Shown one piece after another: positions 35,466 through 42,816 of a stretch of DNA of 64,000 nt (positions are counted from its first letter, which is position 1; each line of letters starts with the position of its first letter). Made by a program: the position numbers and the translations under genes. Source of the DNA: Betaproteobacteria bacterium. GTDB taxonomy: Bacteria; Pseudomonadota; Gammaproteobacteria; Burkholderiales; Casimicrobiaceae. The notes under the pieces are model-generated. The model searched no databases. It was not told the origin of the DNA and saw nothing but the letters and a program-made list of their open reading frames with translations. The stretch covers positions 9,077 to 73,076 of the forward strand of contig JADIZG010000066.1 of the NCBI GenBank assembly GCA_016704895.1. Direction: 5' to 3'.

Positions 35466-36233
35466 TCATCTGGGCGCCATCCGGATCGCCCCGTCGAGGC
35501 GGATCGTTTCGCCGTTCAGCATCGGGTTCTCGACGATCGCGCGCACGAGCGCGGCGAACTCCGCGGGCCGGCCGAGGCGCGGCGGGAACGGCACCATCTT
35601 GCCGAGCGACGCCTGCACGTCGGGCGGGAGCCCGGACATCATCGGCGTCTCGAAGATGCCCGGCGCGATCGTCATCACGCGGATGCCGAATCGCGCGAGC
35701 TCGCGCGCGACCGGCAGCGTCATGCCGACGACGGCCGCCTTGGACGCGGCATAGGCGGCCTGGCCGATCTGGCCGTCGTACGCCGCGACCGACGCGGTGT
35801 TCACGATCACGCCGCGCTCGCCCTCGGCGTCGGGCGCGCCCGCCGACATCGCCTGCGCGGCGAGCCGCGTCATGTTGAACGTGCCGACGAGGTTGATCGC
35901 CACCGCGCGCTGGAATCCGGCAAGCGTGTGCGGGCCGTCCTTGCCGACGACCTTTTCCGCGTGGACGATGCCCGCGCAGTTGACGAGCCCCCTGATGCCG
36001 CCGAATCCATCGACCGCGGCGCGCACGGCGGCGGTCGCGCTCGACTCGTCGGTGACGTCGCAGCGCACGAAGCGCGCGCGCGCGCCGATCTCGCGCGCGA
36101 GCGCGGCGCCGTCGTCCTCCCTGAGATCGGCGATGACGACGTTGCCGCCCGCACCCGAGATCATGCGGGCGGTCGCCGCGCCGAGTCCCGACGCGCCGCC
36201 GCTGATGACGAACGTGCTGTTGCGAATCTCCAT
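35466..36233 (-). CDS. Short-chain dehydrogenase (3-hydroxyacyl-CoA dehydrogenase type II-like)
   Basis: A 255-residue classical SDR. The NAD-binding Gly motif is GGASGLG (12-18), with Asp36 at the end of beta-2 (VVIADL) favouring NAD. NCAG is at 85-88, and the catalytic set is Ser148, Tyr161 and Lys165. The inserted KVVGKDGPHTLAGFQRAVAI region and the PGIFETPMMSGLP loop match the HSD17B10/3-hydroxy-2-methylbutyryl-CoA dehydrogenase subgroup of branched-chain and fatty acid oxidation. The exact substrate is not determined. It follows the SPFH gene in the same orientation. Confidence 0.85.
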   Translation of the reverse strand: MEIRNSTFVISGGASGLGAATARMISGAGGNVVIADLREDDGAALAREIGARARFVRCDVTDESSATAAVRAAVDGFGGIRGLVNCAGIVHAEKVVGKDGPHTLAGFQRAVAINLVGTFNMTRLAAQAMSAGAPDAEGERGVIVNTASVAAYDGQIGQAAYAASKAAVVGMTLPVARELARFGIRVMTIAPGIFETPMMSGLPPDVQASLGKMVPFPPRLGRPAEFAALVRAIVENPMLNGETIRLDGAIRMAPR

Positions 36234-36259
36234 CCGTTCCGCTCCCGTTCCGGTTGCCG

Positions 36260-37192
36260 TCAGTCCTGCTTCGCCGACGGCCTGATCACCGACATCGCCG
36301 TCGCGATCATGCCCGCGACGTCCGCGGCGTTGGCCGGCAGGATCAGCGTGTTGCTCTTGAGGGCGAGGTTGCCGAACGCGGCGATGTACTGCTCGGCCAC
36401 CTTGAGGTTGACCGCGTCGAGCCCGCCCGGCGCCTCGATCGCCTCGGCCACCTGCCGGATCGCCTTCGCGTTCGCCTCGGCGATCGCCAGGATCGCCGCG
36501 GCCTGTCCCTGCGCGTTGTTGATCTCCGCCTGCTTCTCGCCCTCGGACTGCGCGATCGCCGCCTCGCGCGCGCCCTCGGCGACGTTGATCTGCTCCTGCC
36601 GCCGGCCTTCGGACGTGGCGATCACCGCGCGCTTCTCGCGCTCTGCGGTGATCTGCGCCTGCATCGCATGCAGGATCTCGGCCGGCGGCGTCAGGTCCTT
36701 GATCTCGTAGCGCAGCACCTTCACGCCCCAGCTCGTGGCCGCCTCGTCGAGCGCGGCGACGACGTTCGCGTTGATCTGCTCGCGCTCCTCGAACGTGCGG
36801 TCGAGCTCCATGCGGCCGATCACGCTCCGCAGCGTCGTCTGCGCGAGCTGCGTGATCGCGACGATGTAGTTCGACGATCCGTACGACGCGAGCTTGGGGT
36901 CGGTGACCTGGAAGTAGAGGATGCCGTCGACCTGCAGCTGCGTGTTGTCCCGGGTGATGCAGACCTGCGAGGGCACGTCGAGCGGGATCTCGCGCAGGTC
37001 GTGCCGGTACGCGACGCGGTCGACGAACGGGATCACGAAGTTGAGCCCCGGCTCGAGCACCGCGTAGAACCGGCCCAGCCGCTCGACGATCCACGCGTGC
37101 TGCTGGGGCACGACGCGGATCGCGCGGATGATGACGATCAGCGCGACCCCGAACAGCGCGAGCGTGAACAGCGACGAGCCTATCCCGAACAT
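36260..37192 (-). CDS. SPFH/band 7 membrane protein (QmcA-like)
   Basis: A 310-residue stomatin-like protein with one N-terminal membrane helix (LFTLALFGVALIVIIRAI) and an SPFH domain (VVPQQHAWIVERLGRFYAVL, PGLNFVIPFVDRVAYRHDL, TRDNTQLQVDGILYFQVTD). A Glu/Ala/Gln-rich coiled-coil follows (AIAQSEGEKQAEINNAQGQA). Such proteins form large membrane-attached ring assemblies. The pairing with NfeD immediately upstream is the classic arrangement. The ATG at 37192 follows GGAGGGAG. Confidence 0.92.
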   Translation of the reverse strand: MFGIGSSLFTLALFGVALIVIIRAIRVVPQQHAWIVERLGRFYAVLEPGLNFVIPFVDRVAYRHDLREIPLDVPSQVCITRDNTQLQVDGILYFQVTDPKLASYGSSNYIVAITQLAQTTLRSVIGRMELDRTFEEREQINANVVAALDEAATSWGVKVLRYEIKDLTPPAEILHAMQAQITAEREKRAVIATSEGRRQEQINVAEGAREAAIAQSEGEKQAEINNAQGQAAAILAIAEANAKAIRQVAEAIEAPGGLDAVNLKVAEQYIAAFGNLALKSNTLILPANAADVAGMIATAMSVIRPSAKQD

Positions 37193-37220
37193 GGCGGCGA
37201 CTCCCTCCGGTGGTGCCGCG

Positions 37221-37637
37221 TCACGCGCGGCGGTCGGCAACGACGAGGATCGACCCGCGCATCGCCACGATGTACATCGTCCTGGCGCGCGGCGTGTCGG
37301 GCGCGGCGAGCTCCGCCGTCCACTGCGTGCCGCGGTAGGCGACGCGGGCGGTGCCGTCGGCGTTCCAGTTCTCGACGTGCACCGGCTGCCCGACGTCGAG
37401 CCCCGTCTGCGGCGGCGGCAGCGCCCGGCGCATGCGCCACTGGTGCGCGGCGACCGTCGCCAGCACGCCGGCGACCGCCGCGACCGCGAACTGCGCGGGC
37501 GCGGTGGCGCCCAGCCAGGCGGCCAGGCCGCCGATCCCGAGCGCGAGCCCCACCGCCAGCAGGTAGTAGGTTCCGGTCAGGAGCTCCGCCCCGACCAGCA
37601 GGGCAGCGGCAATCCACCAGATCCAGTAATCGTTCAT
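37221..37637 (-). CDS. NfeD family membrane protein
   Basis: A 138-residue short NfeD. Several hydrophobic helices at the N-terminus (WIWWIAAALLVGAELLTGTY, QFAVAAVAGVLATVAAHQW) are followed by a C-terminal OB-fold (GQPVHVENWNADGTARVAYR, TQWTAELAAP). Short NfeD proteins partner the stomatin-like protein encoded just downstream. It lacks the N-terminal ClpP-like protease domain of long NfeD forms. Confidence 0.9.
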   Translation of the reverse strand: MNDYWIWWIAAALLVGAELLTGTYYLLAVGLALGIGGLAAWLGATAPAQFAVAAVAGVLATVAAHQWRMRRALPPPQTGLDVGQPVHVENWNADGTARVAYRGTQWTAELAAPDTPRARTMYIVAMRGSILVVADRRA

Positions 37638-37768
37638 GGGCTTCGCGTCGAAGGACGGCGCCGTCGACCGGCCGAGGATAAAGCACTTTGAAGTTCGGCG
37701 TGCGAACCCCACGTTCCCGGAGGCGGAGGGCCGTCTCGCGCAGGCGCGACGGCGTACGCGAAATCCGC

Positions 37769-37774
37769 TATAAT
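37769..37774 (+). promoter_or_regulatory. Candidate -10 box upstream of the FmdB-DUF502-aspS genes
   Basis: A perfect TATAAT stands 70 bases upstream of the FmdB start, in a GC-rich surrounding. No good -35 is visible 16-18 bases upstream (GCGACGG region), so a transcription factor may assist, or this could be an extended or atypical promoter. Confidence 0.5.
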
Positions 37775-37843
37775 TTCCCGTTTCGAATCAAATGCTTTTC
37801 GCGCGCCCGTCGACGGACCGCGCGAGGATGACCGGAGACTGGC

Positions 37844-38161
37844 ATGCCGATCTACGCCTACCGTTGCGGGCGCTGCGGCCACGAGCTCGACGCGCTGCAG
37901 AAAATCAGCGAACCCGTCCTCACCGACTGCCCGGCATGCGGCGAGGCCTCGCTCCAGAAGAAGCTCACCGCCCCCGGCTTCCAGCTGAAGGGCAGCGGCT
38001 GGTACCAGACCGATTTCCGTGGCGGCGCCAAGCCTGCCGCGGCGACCGCGGCGGCCGCGACCGATGCACCGTCGGAGACGAAGGCGGAATCGAAGACCGA
38101 ATCGAAGAGCGACGCGCCCGCCCCGTCCACCGGCTGCGGATCCGGCTGCTCCTGCCACTGA
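37844..38161 (+). CDS. FmdB-family zinc ribbon protein
   Basis: A 105-residue protein. The N-terminal zinc ribbon uses C8, C11, C29 and C32 (IYAYRCGRCGHELD, DCPACGEASL), with the usual KKLTAPGFQLKGSGWYQTDF block. The C-terminus is a low-complexity Ala/Lys/Ser stretch ending in a Cys-rich GCGSGCSCH, probably a further metal site. FmdB-like proteins are putative regulators of unknown target. Its place before DUF502 and aspS is typical of betaproteobacteria. Confidence 0.9.
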   Translation: MPIYAYRCGRCGHELDALQKISEPVLTDCPACGEASLQKKLTAPGFQLKGSGWYQTDFRGGAKPAAATAAAATDAPSETKAESKTESKSDAPAPSTGCGSGCSCH

Positions 38162-38198
38162 CGCGCCGCGCGCCAGCCTTCCCGATCGCCACGCCGCG

Positions 38199-38852
38199 AT
38201 GAAGCGCTACCTGATCGCCGGGCTCCTCGTCTGGGCCCCGCTCGGCATCACGATCTGGGTGCTGCACTTCCTCGTGACGACGCTCGACCAGACGCTGGGG
38301 TTCCTGCCCGAGACCTGGCACCCCGACCGCCTGCTCGGGTTCCACCTCCCGGGACTGGGCGTCGTGCTCTCGTTCCTGATCCTGCTCGCGACCGGCGTCG
38401 TCGCGGCGAACATCCTCGGGGCCCGCCTCATCCTCGTCTGGGAGGCGCTGCTCGGGCGCATCCCGGTCGTCAAGTCGATCTACTCGTCGGTCAAGCAGGT
38501 GAGCGACACGCTGCTCTCCGACAAGGGCAACGCGTTCCGCAAGGCGCTGCTCGTCGAGTTCCCCCGCGAAGGAAGCTGGACGATCGGGTTCCTCACCGGA
38601 GCGCCGGACCGCTCGGTCGCACCGCACCTGCCCGGCGACCACGTCAGCGTCTATGTGCCCACGACGCCCAACCCGACCGGCGGGTATTTCCTGATGCTGC
38701 CCCGCTCGCGCGTGCGCGAGCTCGACATGTCGGTCGACGAGGCGCTCAAGTACATCATCTCGATGGGTGTGGCCGCGCCGCGCGGCTCGGCGCCCTCGGC
38801 CACCCTCCCCTCGCCCGCCGGCACCGACACGGCCGTCGCGTCCCGAAATTGA
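38199..38852 (+). CDS. DUF502 inner-membrane protein
   Basis: A 217-residue protein with two N-terminal membrane helices (YLIAGLLVWAPLGITIWVLH, LGVVLSFLILLATGVVAANI). The DUF502 signature follows: VWEALLGRIPVVKSIYSSVK, FRKALLVEFPREGSWTIGFL and VYVPTTPNPTGGYFLMLP. The molecular role is unknown. It lies between FmdB and aspS and is likely co-transcribed with both. Confidence 0.9.
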   Translation: MKRYLIAGLLVWAPLGITIWVLHFLVTTLDQTLGFLPETWHPDRLLGFHLPGLGVVLSFLILLATGVVAANILGARLILVWEALLGRIPVVKSIYSSVKQVSDTLLSDKGNAFRKALLVEFPREGSWTIGFLTGAPDRSVAPHLPGDHVSVYVPTTPNPTGGYFLMLPRSRVRELDMSVDEALKYIISMGVAAPRGSAPSATLPSPAGTDTAVASRN

Positions 38853-38955
38853 CCGGACCGGCGTTCGCGCCGCGACCCCGCAGGGGGATCCGGCGCGCGC
38901 GGCCGGTCCGACCCGCCATCCTCCCCCGACTACGCATCGTTTCCCGGAGCACGCC

Positions 38956-40744
38956 TTGCAACGCACCGACTACTGCGGCCGCATCGACACCCGCTTTCTC
39001 GCCCGGACCGTGACGCTCGCCGGCTGGGTCCACCGGCGCCGCGACCACGGCGGCGTCATCTTCGTCGACCTCCGCGACCGCGAGGGCCTCGTCCAGGTCG
39101 TGTGCGACCCCGACCGCGCCGCGACGTTCGCGACGGCCGAGAAGCTGCGCAACGAGTTCTGCGTGCGCGTGACCGGACTCGTCCGCGCGCGTCCCGACGG
39201 GACGGTCAACCCGAACCTCCAGTCCGGCGGGATCGAGGTGCTCGCGCACGAGATCGAGATCCTGAACGCGTCGGTCACGCCGCCGTTCCAGCTCGACGAC
39301 GAGAACCTCTCCGAGACCGTGCGCCTCGAGCACCGCGTGCTCGACCTGCGCCGGCCGGTGATGCAGAAGAACCTGATGACCCGCTACCGCGCCGCGATGT
39401 CCGCGCGGCGGTACCTGGACGAGCTCGGGCTTCGTCGACATCGAGACGCCGTTCCTCTACAAGTCGACGCCCGAGGGCGCGCGCGAGTTCCTCGTCCCGT
39501 CGCGCATCCACCACGGCCAGTTCTACGCGCTGCCGCAGTCGCCGCAGCTGTTCAAGCAGATGCTGATGATGGCGGGCTTCGACCGCTACTACCAGGTCGT
39601 CAAGTGCTTCCGCGACGAGGACCTGCGCGCCGACCGCCAGCCGGAATTCACGCAGATCGACATCGAGACCTCGTTCCTGGGCGAGGACGAGATCCGGCCG
39701 ATGATGGAGGGGCTCGTCCGCAGGATGTTCCGCGACGCGCTCGGCGAGGAGCTCCCCGACCCGTTCCCGGTGATGGCGTTCGCCGACGCGATGCGCGACT
39801 ACGGCTCCGACAAGCCGGACCTGCGCGTGCCGCTCAAGCTCACCGAGCTCACGGACCTCATGAAGGGCGTCGACTTCAAGGTGTTCCGCGCCGCGGCCGA
39901 GATGACCAACGGCCGCGTCGCCGCGCTGCGCGTGCCCGGCGGCGGCAGCCTCACGCGCAAGGAGATCGACGACTACACGACGTTCGTCGCGATCTACGGC
40001 GCGAAGGGCCTCGCCTACATCAAGGTCAACGACGCGAGCAAGCCGAACGACCAGGGCCTGCAGTCGCCGATCGTCAAGTTCCTCCCCGAAGGCGTGCTGC
40101 GGGAAATCCTCGCGCGCACCGGCGCGGCGGACGGCGACCTGGTGTTCTTCGGCGCCGACAAGGCGAAGGTGGTCAACGATGCGCTCGGCGCGCTTCGCGC
40201 GAAGGTCGGCCACGAGCGCGGGCTCGCGCAGGGCCGCTGGAAGCCGCTGTGGGTCGTCGACTTCCCGATGTTCGAGCAGGACGACGAGACCGGGGCGTGG
40301 TCGGCGCGGCACCATCCGTTCACCGCGCCGAAGGACGGGCACGAGGACCGGTTCGCGAAGGATCCGGGCAACGCGCTCGCGAAGGCCTACGACGTCGTGC
40401 TGAACGGCTGGGAGATCGGCGGCGGCTCGGTGCGCATCCATCGCCCCGAGGTGCAGGCGAAGGTGTTCGAGGCGCTGGCGATCAGCCCGGAGGACCAGCG
40501 GCGCAAGTTCGGCTTCCTGCTCGACGCGCTCTCGTACGGCGCCCCGCCGCACGGCGGCATCGCGTTCGGGCTCGATCGCATGGCGACGCTGATGTGCGGC
40601 GCCGAATCGATCCGCGAGGTGATCGCGTTCCCGAAGACGCAGCGCGGGCAGGACCTGCTCGTCGACGCGCCGTCGGTCGCGACCGAGCAGCAGCTTCGCG
40701 ACCTGCACATCAAGGTTCGGCCCACCGACGCGGTCAAGCCCTGA
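38956..40744 (+). CDS. aspS: Aspartyl-tRNA synthetase, frameshifted
   Basis: The class II synthetase that charges tRNA-Asp, about 595 residues. A TTG at 38956 behind GGAG opens LQRTDYCGRIDTRFLARTVT. The OB anticodon-binding domain (WVHRRRDHGGVIFVDLRDRE) and motif 1 region follow. At GGG 39427-39429 one extra G moves the reading out of frame. Removing it restores ELGFVDIETPFLYKSTPEGA and the motif 2 region (VVKCFRDEDLRADRQPEFTQ). The GAD insert, motif 3 (GIAFGLDRMATLMCG) and the C-terminus follow intact. An essential gene broken in a G homopolymer strongly suggests a sequencing error. Whether it also charges tRNA-Asn cannot be told. Confidence 0.93.
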
Positions 40745-40789
40745 CCGGGCCGCGGCCGGAGCGGCCGCGCGTTGCGCTACACTGGCCCG

Positions 40790-41173
40790 ATGCGCTATCG
40801 CACCGCCGGCCGGCTTGCCGTGCTGCTCGTCGCCGCGACGCTCGTCGCCGCGGCGACGTCGGCCTGCGCCCGCCGGGCGCCGGATGCCGCGTCGGTCGCC
40901 GCCGCCGAGCTGCCGAAGGAGGCGCGCGCGACGCTCGCCAACATCCGGGCCGGGCCGCCGTTCCCCTACGAGCGCGACGGCGTCGCGTTCGGCAACCGCG
41001 AGCGGCTCCTGCCGGCGAAGCCGCGGGGCTATTATCGCGAGTACACGGTGCGCACGCCGGGCGAGCGGTCGCGCGGCGCGCGCCGGATCGTGTGCGGCGG
41101 CAAGCCGGCGTCGCCGGAAGCGTGCTGGTACACCGACGACCACTATTCGTCGTTCAGGCGGATCCTCGAATGA
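40790..41173 (+). CDS. Barnase-like guanyl-specific ribonuclease, exported
   Basis: A 127-residue microbial RNase of the N1/T1/barnase superfamily. A hydrophobic N-terminus (RLAVLLVAATLVAAATSACA) ends in a possible lipobox (ATSAC), so it may be a lipoprotein or a cleaved secreted protein. The catalytic fold is visible as YYREYTVRTPGER (Glu), RGARRIVCGG (Arg) and YTDDHYSSFRRIL (His), matching the barnase Glu/Arg/His set. Two Cys (IVCGG, EACWY) may form a disulfide. The ATG at 40790 is preferred over a TTG at 40772. Its stop overlaps the barstar start (ATGA), so enzyme and inhibitor are made together. Confidence 0.85.
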   Translation: MRYRTAGRLAVLLVAATLVAAATSACARRAPDAASVAAAELPKEARATLANIRAGPPFPYERDGVAFGNRERLLPAKPRGYYREYTVRTPGERSRGARRIVCGGKPASPEACWYTDDHYSSFRRILE

Positions 41174-41562
41174 AGGTGCCCGATCTCTCGGCGGTCGACG
41201 AGTGCGGCGTCCATGACTGGAAGGGCTCGGGCGAGCCCCTCAAGGCCGCCGCCGCGCACGCCGGGCTCCGGTACGCGCCCGTCGATCTCGGCAAGGCGAA
41301 GGACAAGGCGACGCTGTTCACCGAGCTCGACCGCGCGCTCGCGCTGCCCGACCATTTCGGTCACAACTGGGACGCGCTGGCCGACGTGCTCGAGGACCGC
41401 GACTGGCTCGGCAAGCGGGGGCGCGTGATCCTGCTCGCGCACGCGCCCGCCTACCGCAAGGACCATCCGACCGACGCCCGCATGCTCGAGGAGATCCTCG
41501 GCGAGGCGGCGGAATTCTGGCAGGAACGCCACGTTCCGTTCTGGGTCTTCGTCGGGGGCTGA
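41170..41562 (+). CDS. Barstar-family RNase inhibitor
   Basis: A 130-residue barstar-like protein. Its conserved region is TLFTELDRALALPDHFGHNW followed by DALADVLEDRDWL; the Asp and Trp here correspond to the barnase-blocking helix of barstar. No signal peptide is present, so it acts in the cytoplasm and protects the cell from the RNase before export. The C-terminus ends FWVFVGG. It is coupled to the RNase gene by an ATGA overlap. Confidence 0.88.
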   Translation: MKVPDLSAVDECGVHDWKGSGEPLKAAAAHAGLRYAPVDLGKAKDKATLFTELDRALALPDHFGHNWDALADVLEDRDWLGKRGRVILLAHAPAYRKDHPTDARMLEEILGEAAEFWQERHVPFWVFVGG

Positions 41563-41567
41563 CCCCC

Positions 41568-42014
41568 GTGAAGCAACCCGTTTCGACGCTCGTCCTCGTT
41601 TACACGCGCGACCTCGACGTGCTCCTGCTCGAGCGGGCCGACTTTCCGGGGTACTGGCAGTCGGTCACCGGCAGCCGGGAGGGCGACGAGCCGCTCGATC
41701 GCACCGCGGCGCGCGAGCTCGAGGAGGAGACCGGGATCGACGCCGACGCGCTGGGCGGCGTCCGCGACTGGCAGATGACCAACGTCTACGAGATCTACCC
41801 GAAGTGGCGCCATCGCTACGCTCCCGGCACCACGCACAACAGCGAGCACGTCTTCGCGCTCCCGGTACCCGCGCCGGTGACGGTGAGGCTCGCGCCGCGC
41901 GAGCACCTGTCCCACGCCTGGCTGCCGTGGCGCGAAGCGGCCGCCCGCGTGTTCTCGTGGTCCAACCGCGCCGTCATTCTCGCGCTGCCGCAGCGCGCTC
42001 TCCGGAGTCCATGA
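41568..42014 (+). CDS. nudB: Dihydroneopterin triphosphate diphosphatase
   Basis: A 148-residue Nudix hydrolase that removes pyrophosphate from dihydroneopterin triphosphate in folate synthesis. The Nudix box is complete (GSREGDEPLDRTAARELEEE then TGI). The flanking blocks VLVYTRDLDVLLLERADFPG and WQMTNVYEIYPKWRHRYAPG with HNSEHVFALPVP are specific for NudB. The start is a GTG at 41568, 5 bases after the barstar stop. NudB downstream of aspS is a conserved betaproteobacterial placement. Confidence 0.9.
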   Translation: MKQPVSTLVLVYTRDLDVLLLERADFPGYWQSVTGSREGDEPLDRTAARELEEETGIDADALGGVRDWQMTNVYEIYPKWRHRYAPGTTHNSEHVFALPVPAPVTVRLAPREHLSHAWLPWREAAARVFSWSNRAVILALPQRALRSP

Positions 42015-42739
42015 TGATCCATCGCCTCGCCACCCTGATCGCCCTCACCGCAGCGCTGACCTCCGGCGCGGCCCGGGCGCAGGACAACGCGCCCACGCCG
42101 GTTCCGGTCGTCACCGTCAGCGCCTCGGCGACCGCCACGGTGCCGAACGACCGCCTCCACGCGTGGCTGCGCGCCGAGGCCGACCATCCGAGCGCCGTCA
42201 CGGCGTCGGCCGACGTCAACACGCGCGTCGCGCGCGTGCTCGCGAAGCTGAAGGCCGCACTGCCCGACGCGCAGGTGGCGACGTCCGGCTACACGACGCA
42301 GCAGATCGTCGAGAAGGGCAAGCCGACGCGCTGGCGCGTCGTGCAGACGATCAAGGTCGAGGGCGGGGATTTCGCCGCGATCGGCGAGGCCGCCGCCCGC
42401 GTCCAGTCCGAGGACGGCGTCCTGCTCTCGGGCATCTCGTTCGGGCTGTCGGACGAGCTGCGCCGCCGCACGCAGGATGCGATCACCCAGCAGGCGATCG
42501 CGGCGTGGCGCGCGCGCGCGCAGTCGGCGGCGCAGGGATTCGGCGCCTCCGGCTGGCGGCCGGGCCGCATCGCGATCCAGTCCGGCGACGGCGGTCGTCC
42601 CTACCCGATGATGGCGCGCGCCGAGGTCCAGATGGCCGCGGCCCCCGCCCCGGTGCCGCTCGAGGCCGGATCCACCGACGTGACGGTGTCGGTGAGCGGC
42701 GAGGCGATCCTCGATCCCTCGCGGCCGGCCGGGCGCTGA
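42011..42739 (+). CDS. SIMPL (DUF541) periplasmic protein
   Basis: A 242-residue exported protein with a signal peptide (LIALTAALTSGAARAQ). The SIMPL domain is visible in VVTVSASATATVPNDRLHAW, RVARVLAKLKAALPDAQVAT, SGYTTQQIVEKGKPTRWRVV and SGISFGLSDELRRRTQDAIT. SIMPL proteins form periplasmic oligomers and are linked to envelope or oxidative stress tolerance in several species. Two adjacent ATGs (42011, 42014) overlap the nudB stop, so it is translationally coupled. Confidence 0.85.
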   Translation: MMIHRLATLIALTAALTSGAARAQDNAPTPVPVVTVSASATATVPNDRLHAWLRAEADHPSAVTASADVNTRVARVLAKLKAALPDAQVATSGYTTQQIVEKGKPTRWRVVQTIKVEGGDFAAIGEAAARVQSEDGVLLSGISFGLSDELRRRTQDAITQQAIAAWRARAQSAAQGFGASGWRPGRIAIQSGDGGRPYPMMARAEVQMAAAPAPVPLEAGSTDVTVSVSGEAILDPSRPAGR

Positions 42740-42761
42740 CGACCGGCGCCCGCGCCCCATG

Positions 42762-42795
42762 GAAAAAGGGCGCGCCGCTCGCGCGGCACGCCCTT
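42762..42795 (-). terminator. Intrinsic terminator of pnp
   Basis: On the minus strand AAGGGCG pairs with CGCCCTT around a GC-rich upper stem and is followed by TTTTTCC. It sits 22 bases after the pnp stop. The hairpin also closes the convergent plus-strand operon, but the T-run favours the minus direction. Confidence 0.8.
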
Positions 42796-42816
42796 CGCGT
42801 TCGGCGAAAGCCGGGG

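Noticed and set aside
40751..40769. Hairpin CGCGGCC/GGCCGCG after aspS considered as a terminator
   Set aside because: It has a 7-bp GC stem but no T-run on either side, and the next gene starts 20 bases later in the same direction.
40790..41562. RNase plus inhibitor considered as a classical toxin-antitoxin module
   Set aside because: The RNase has an export signal, and the pair matches secreted barnase with cytoplasmic barstar. A plasmid-type addiction role is not supported.
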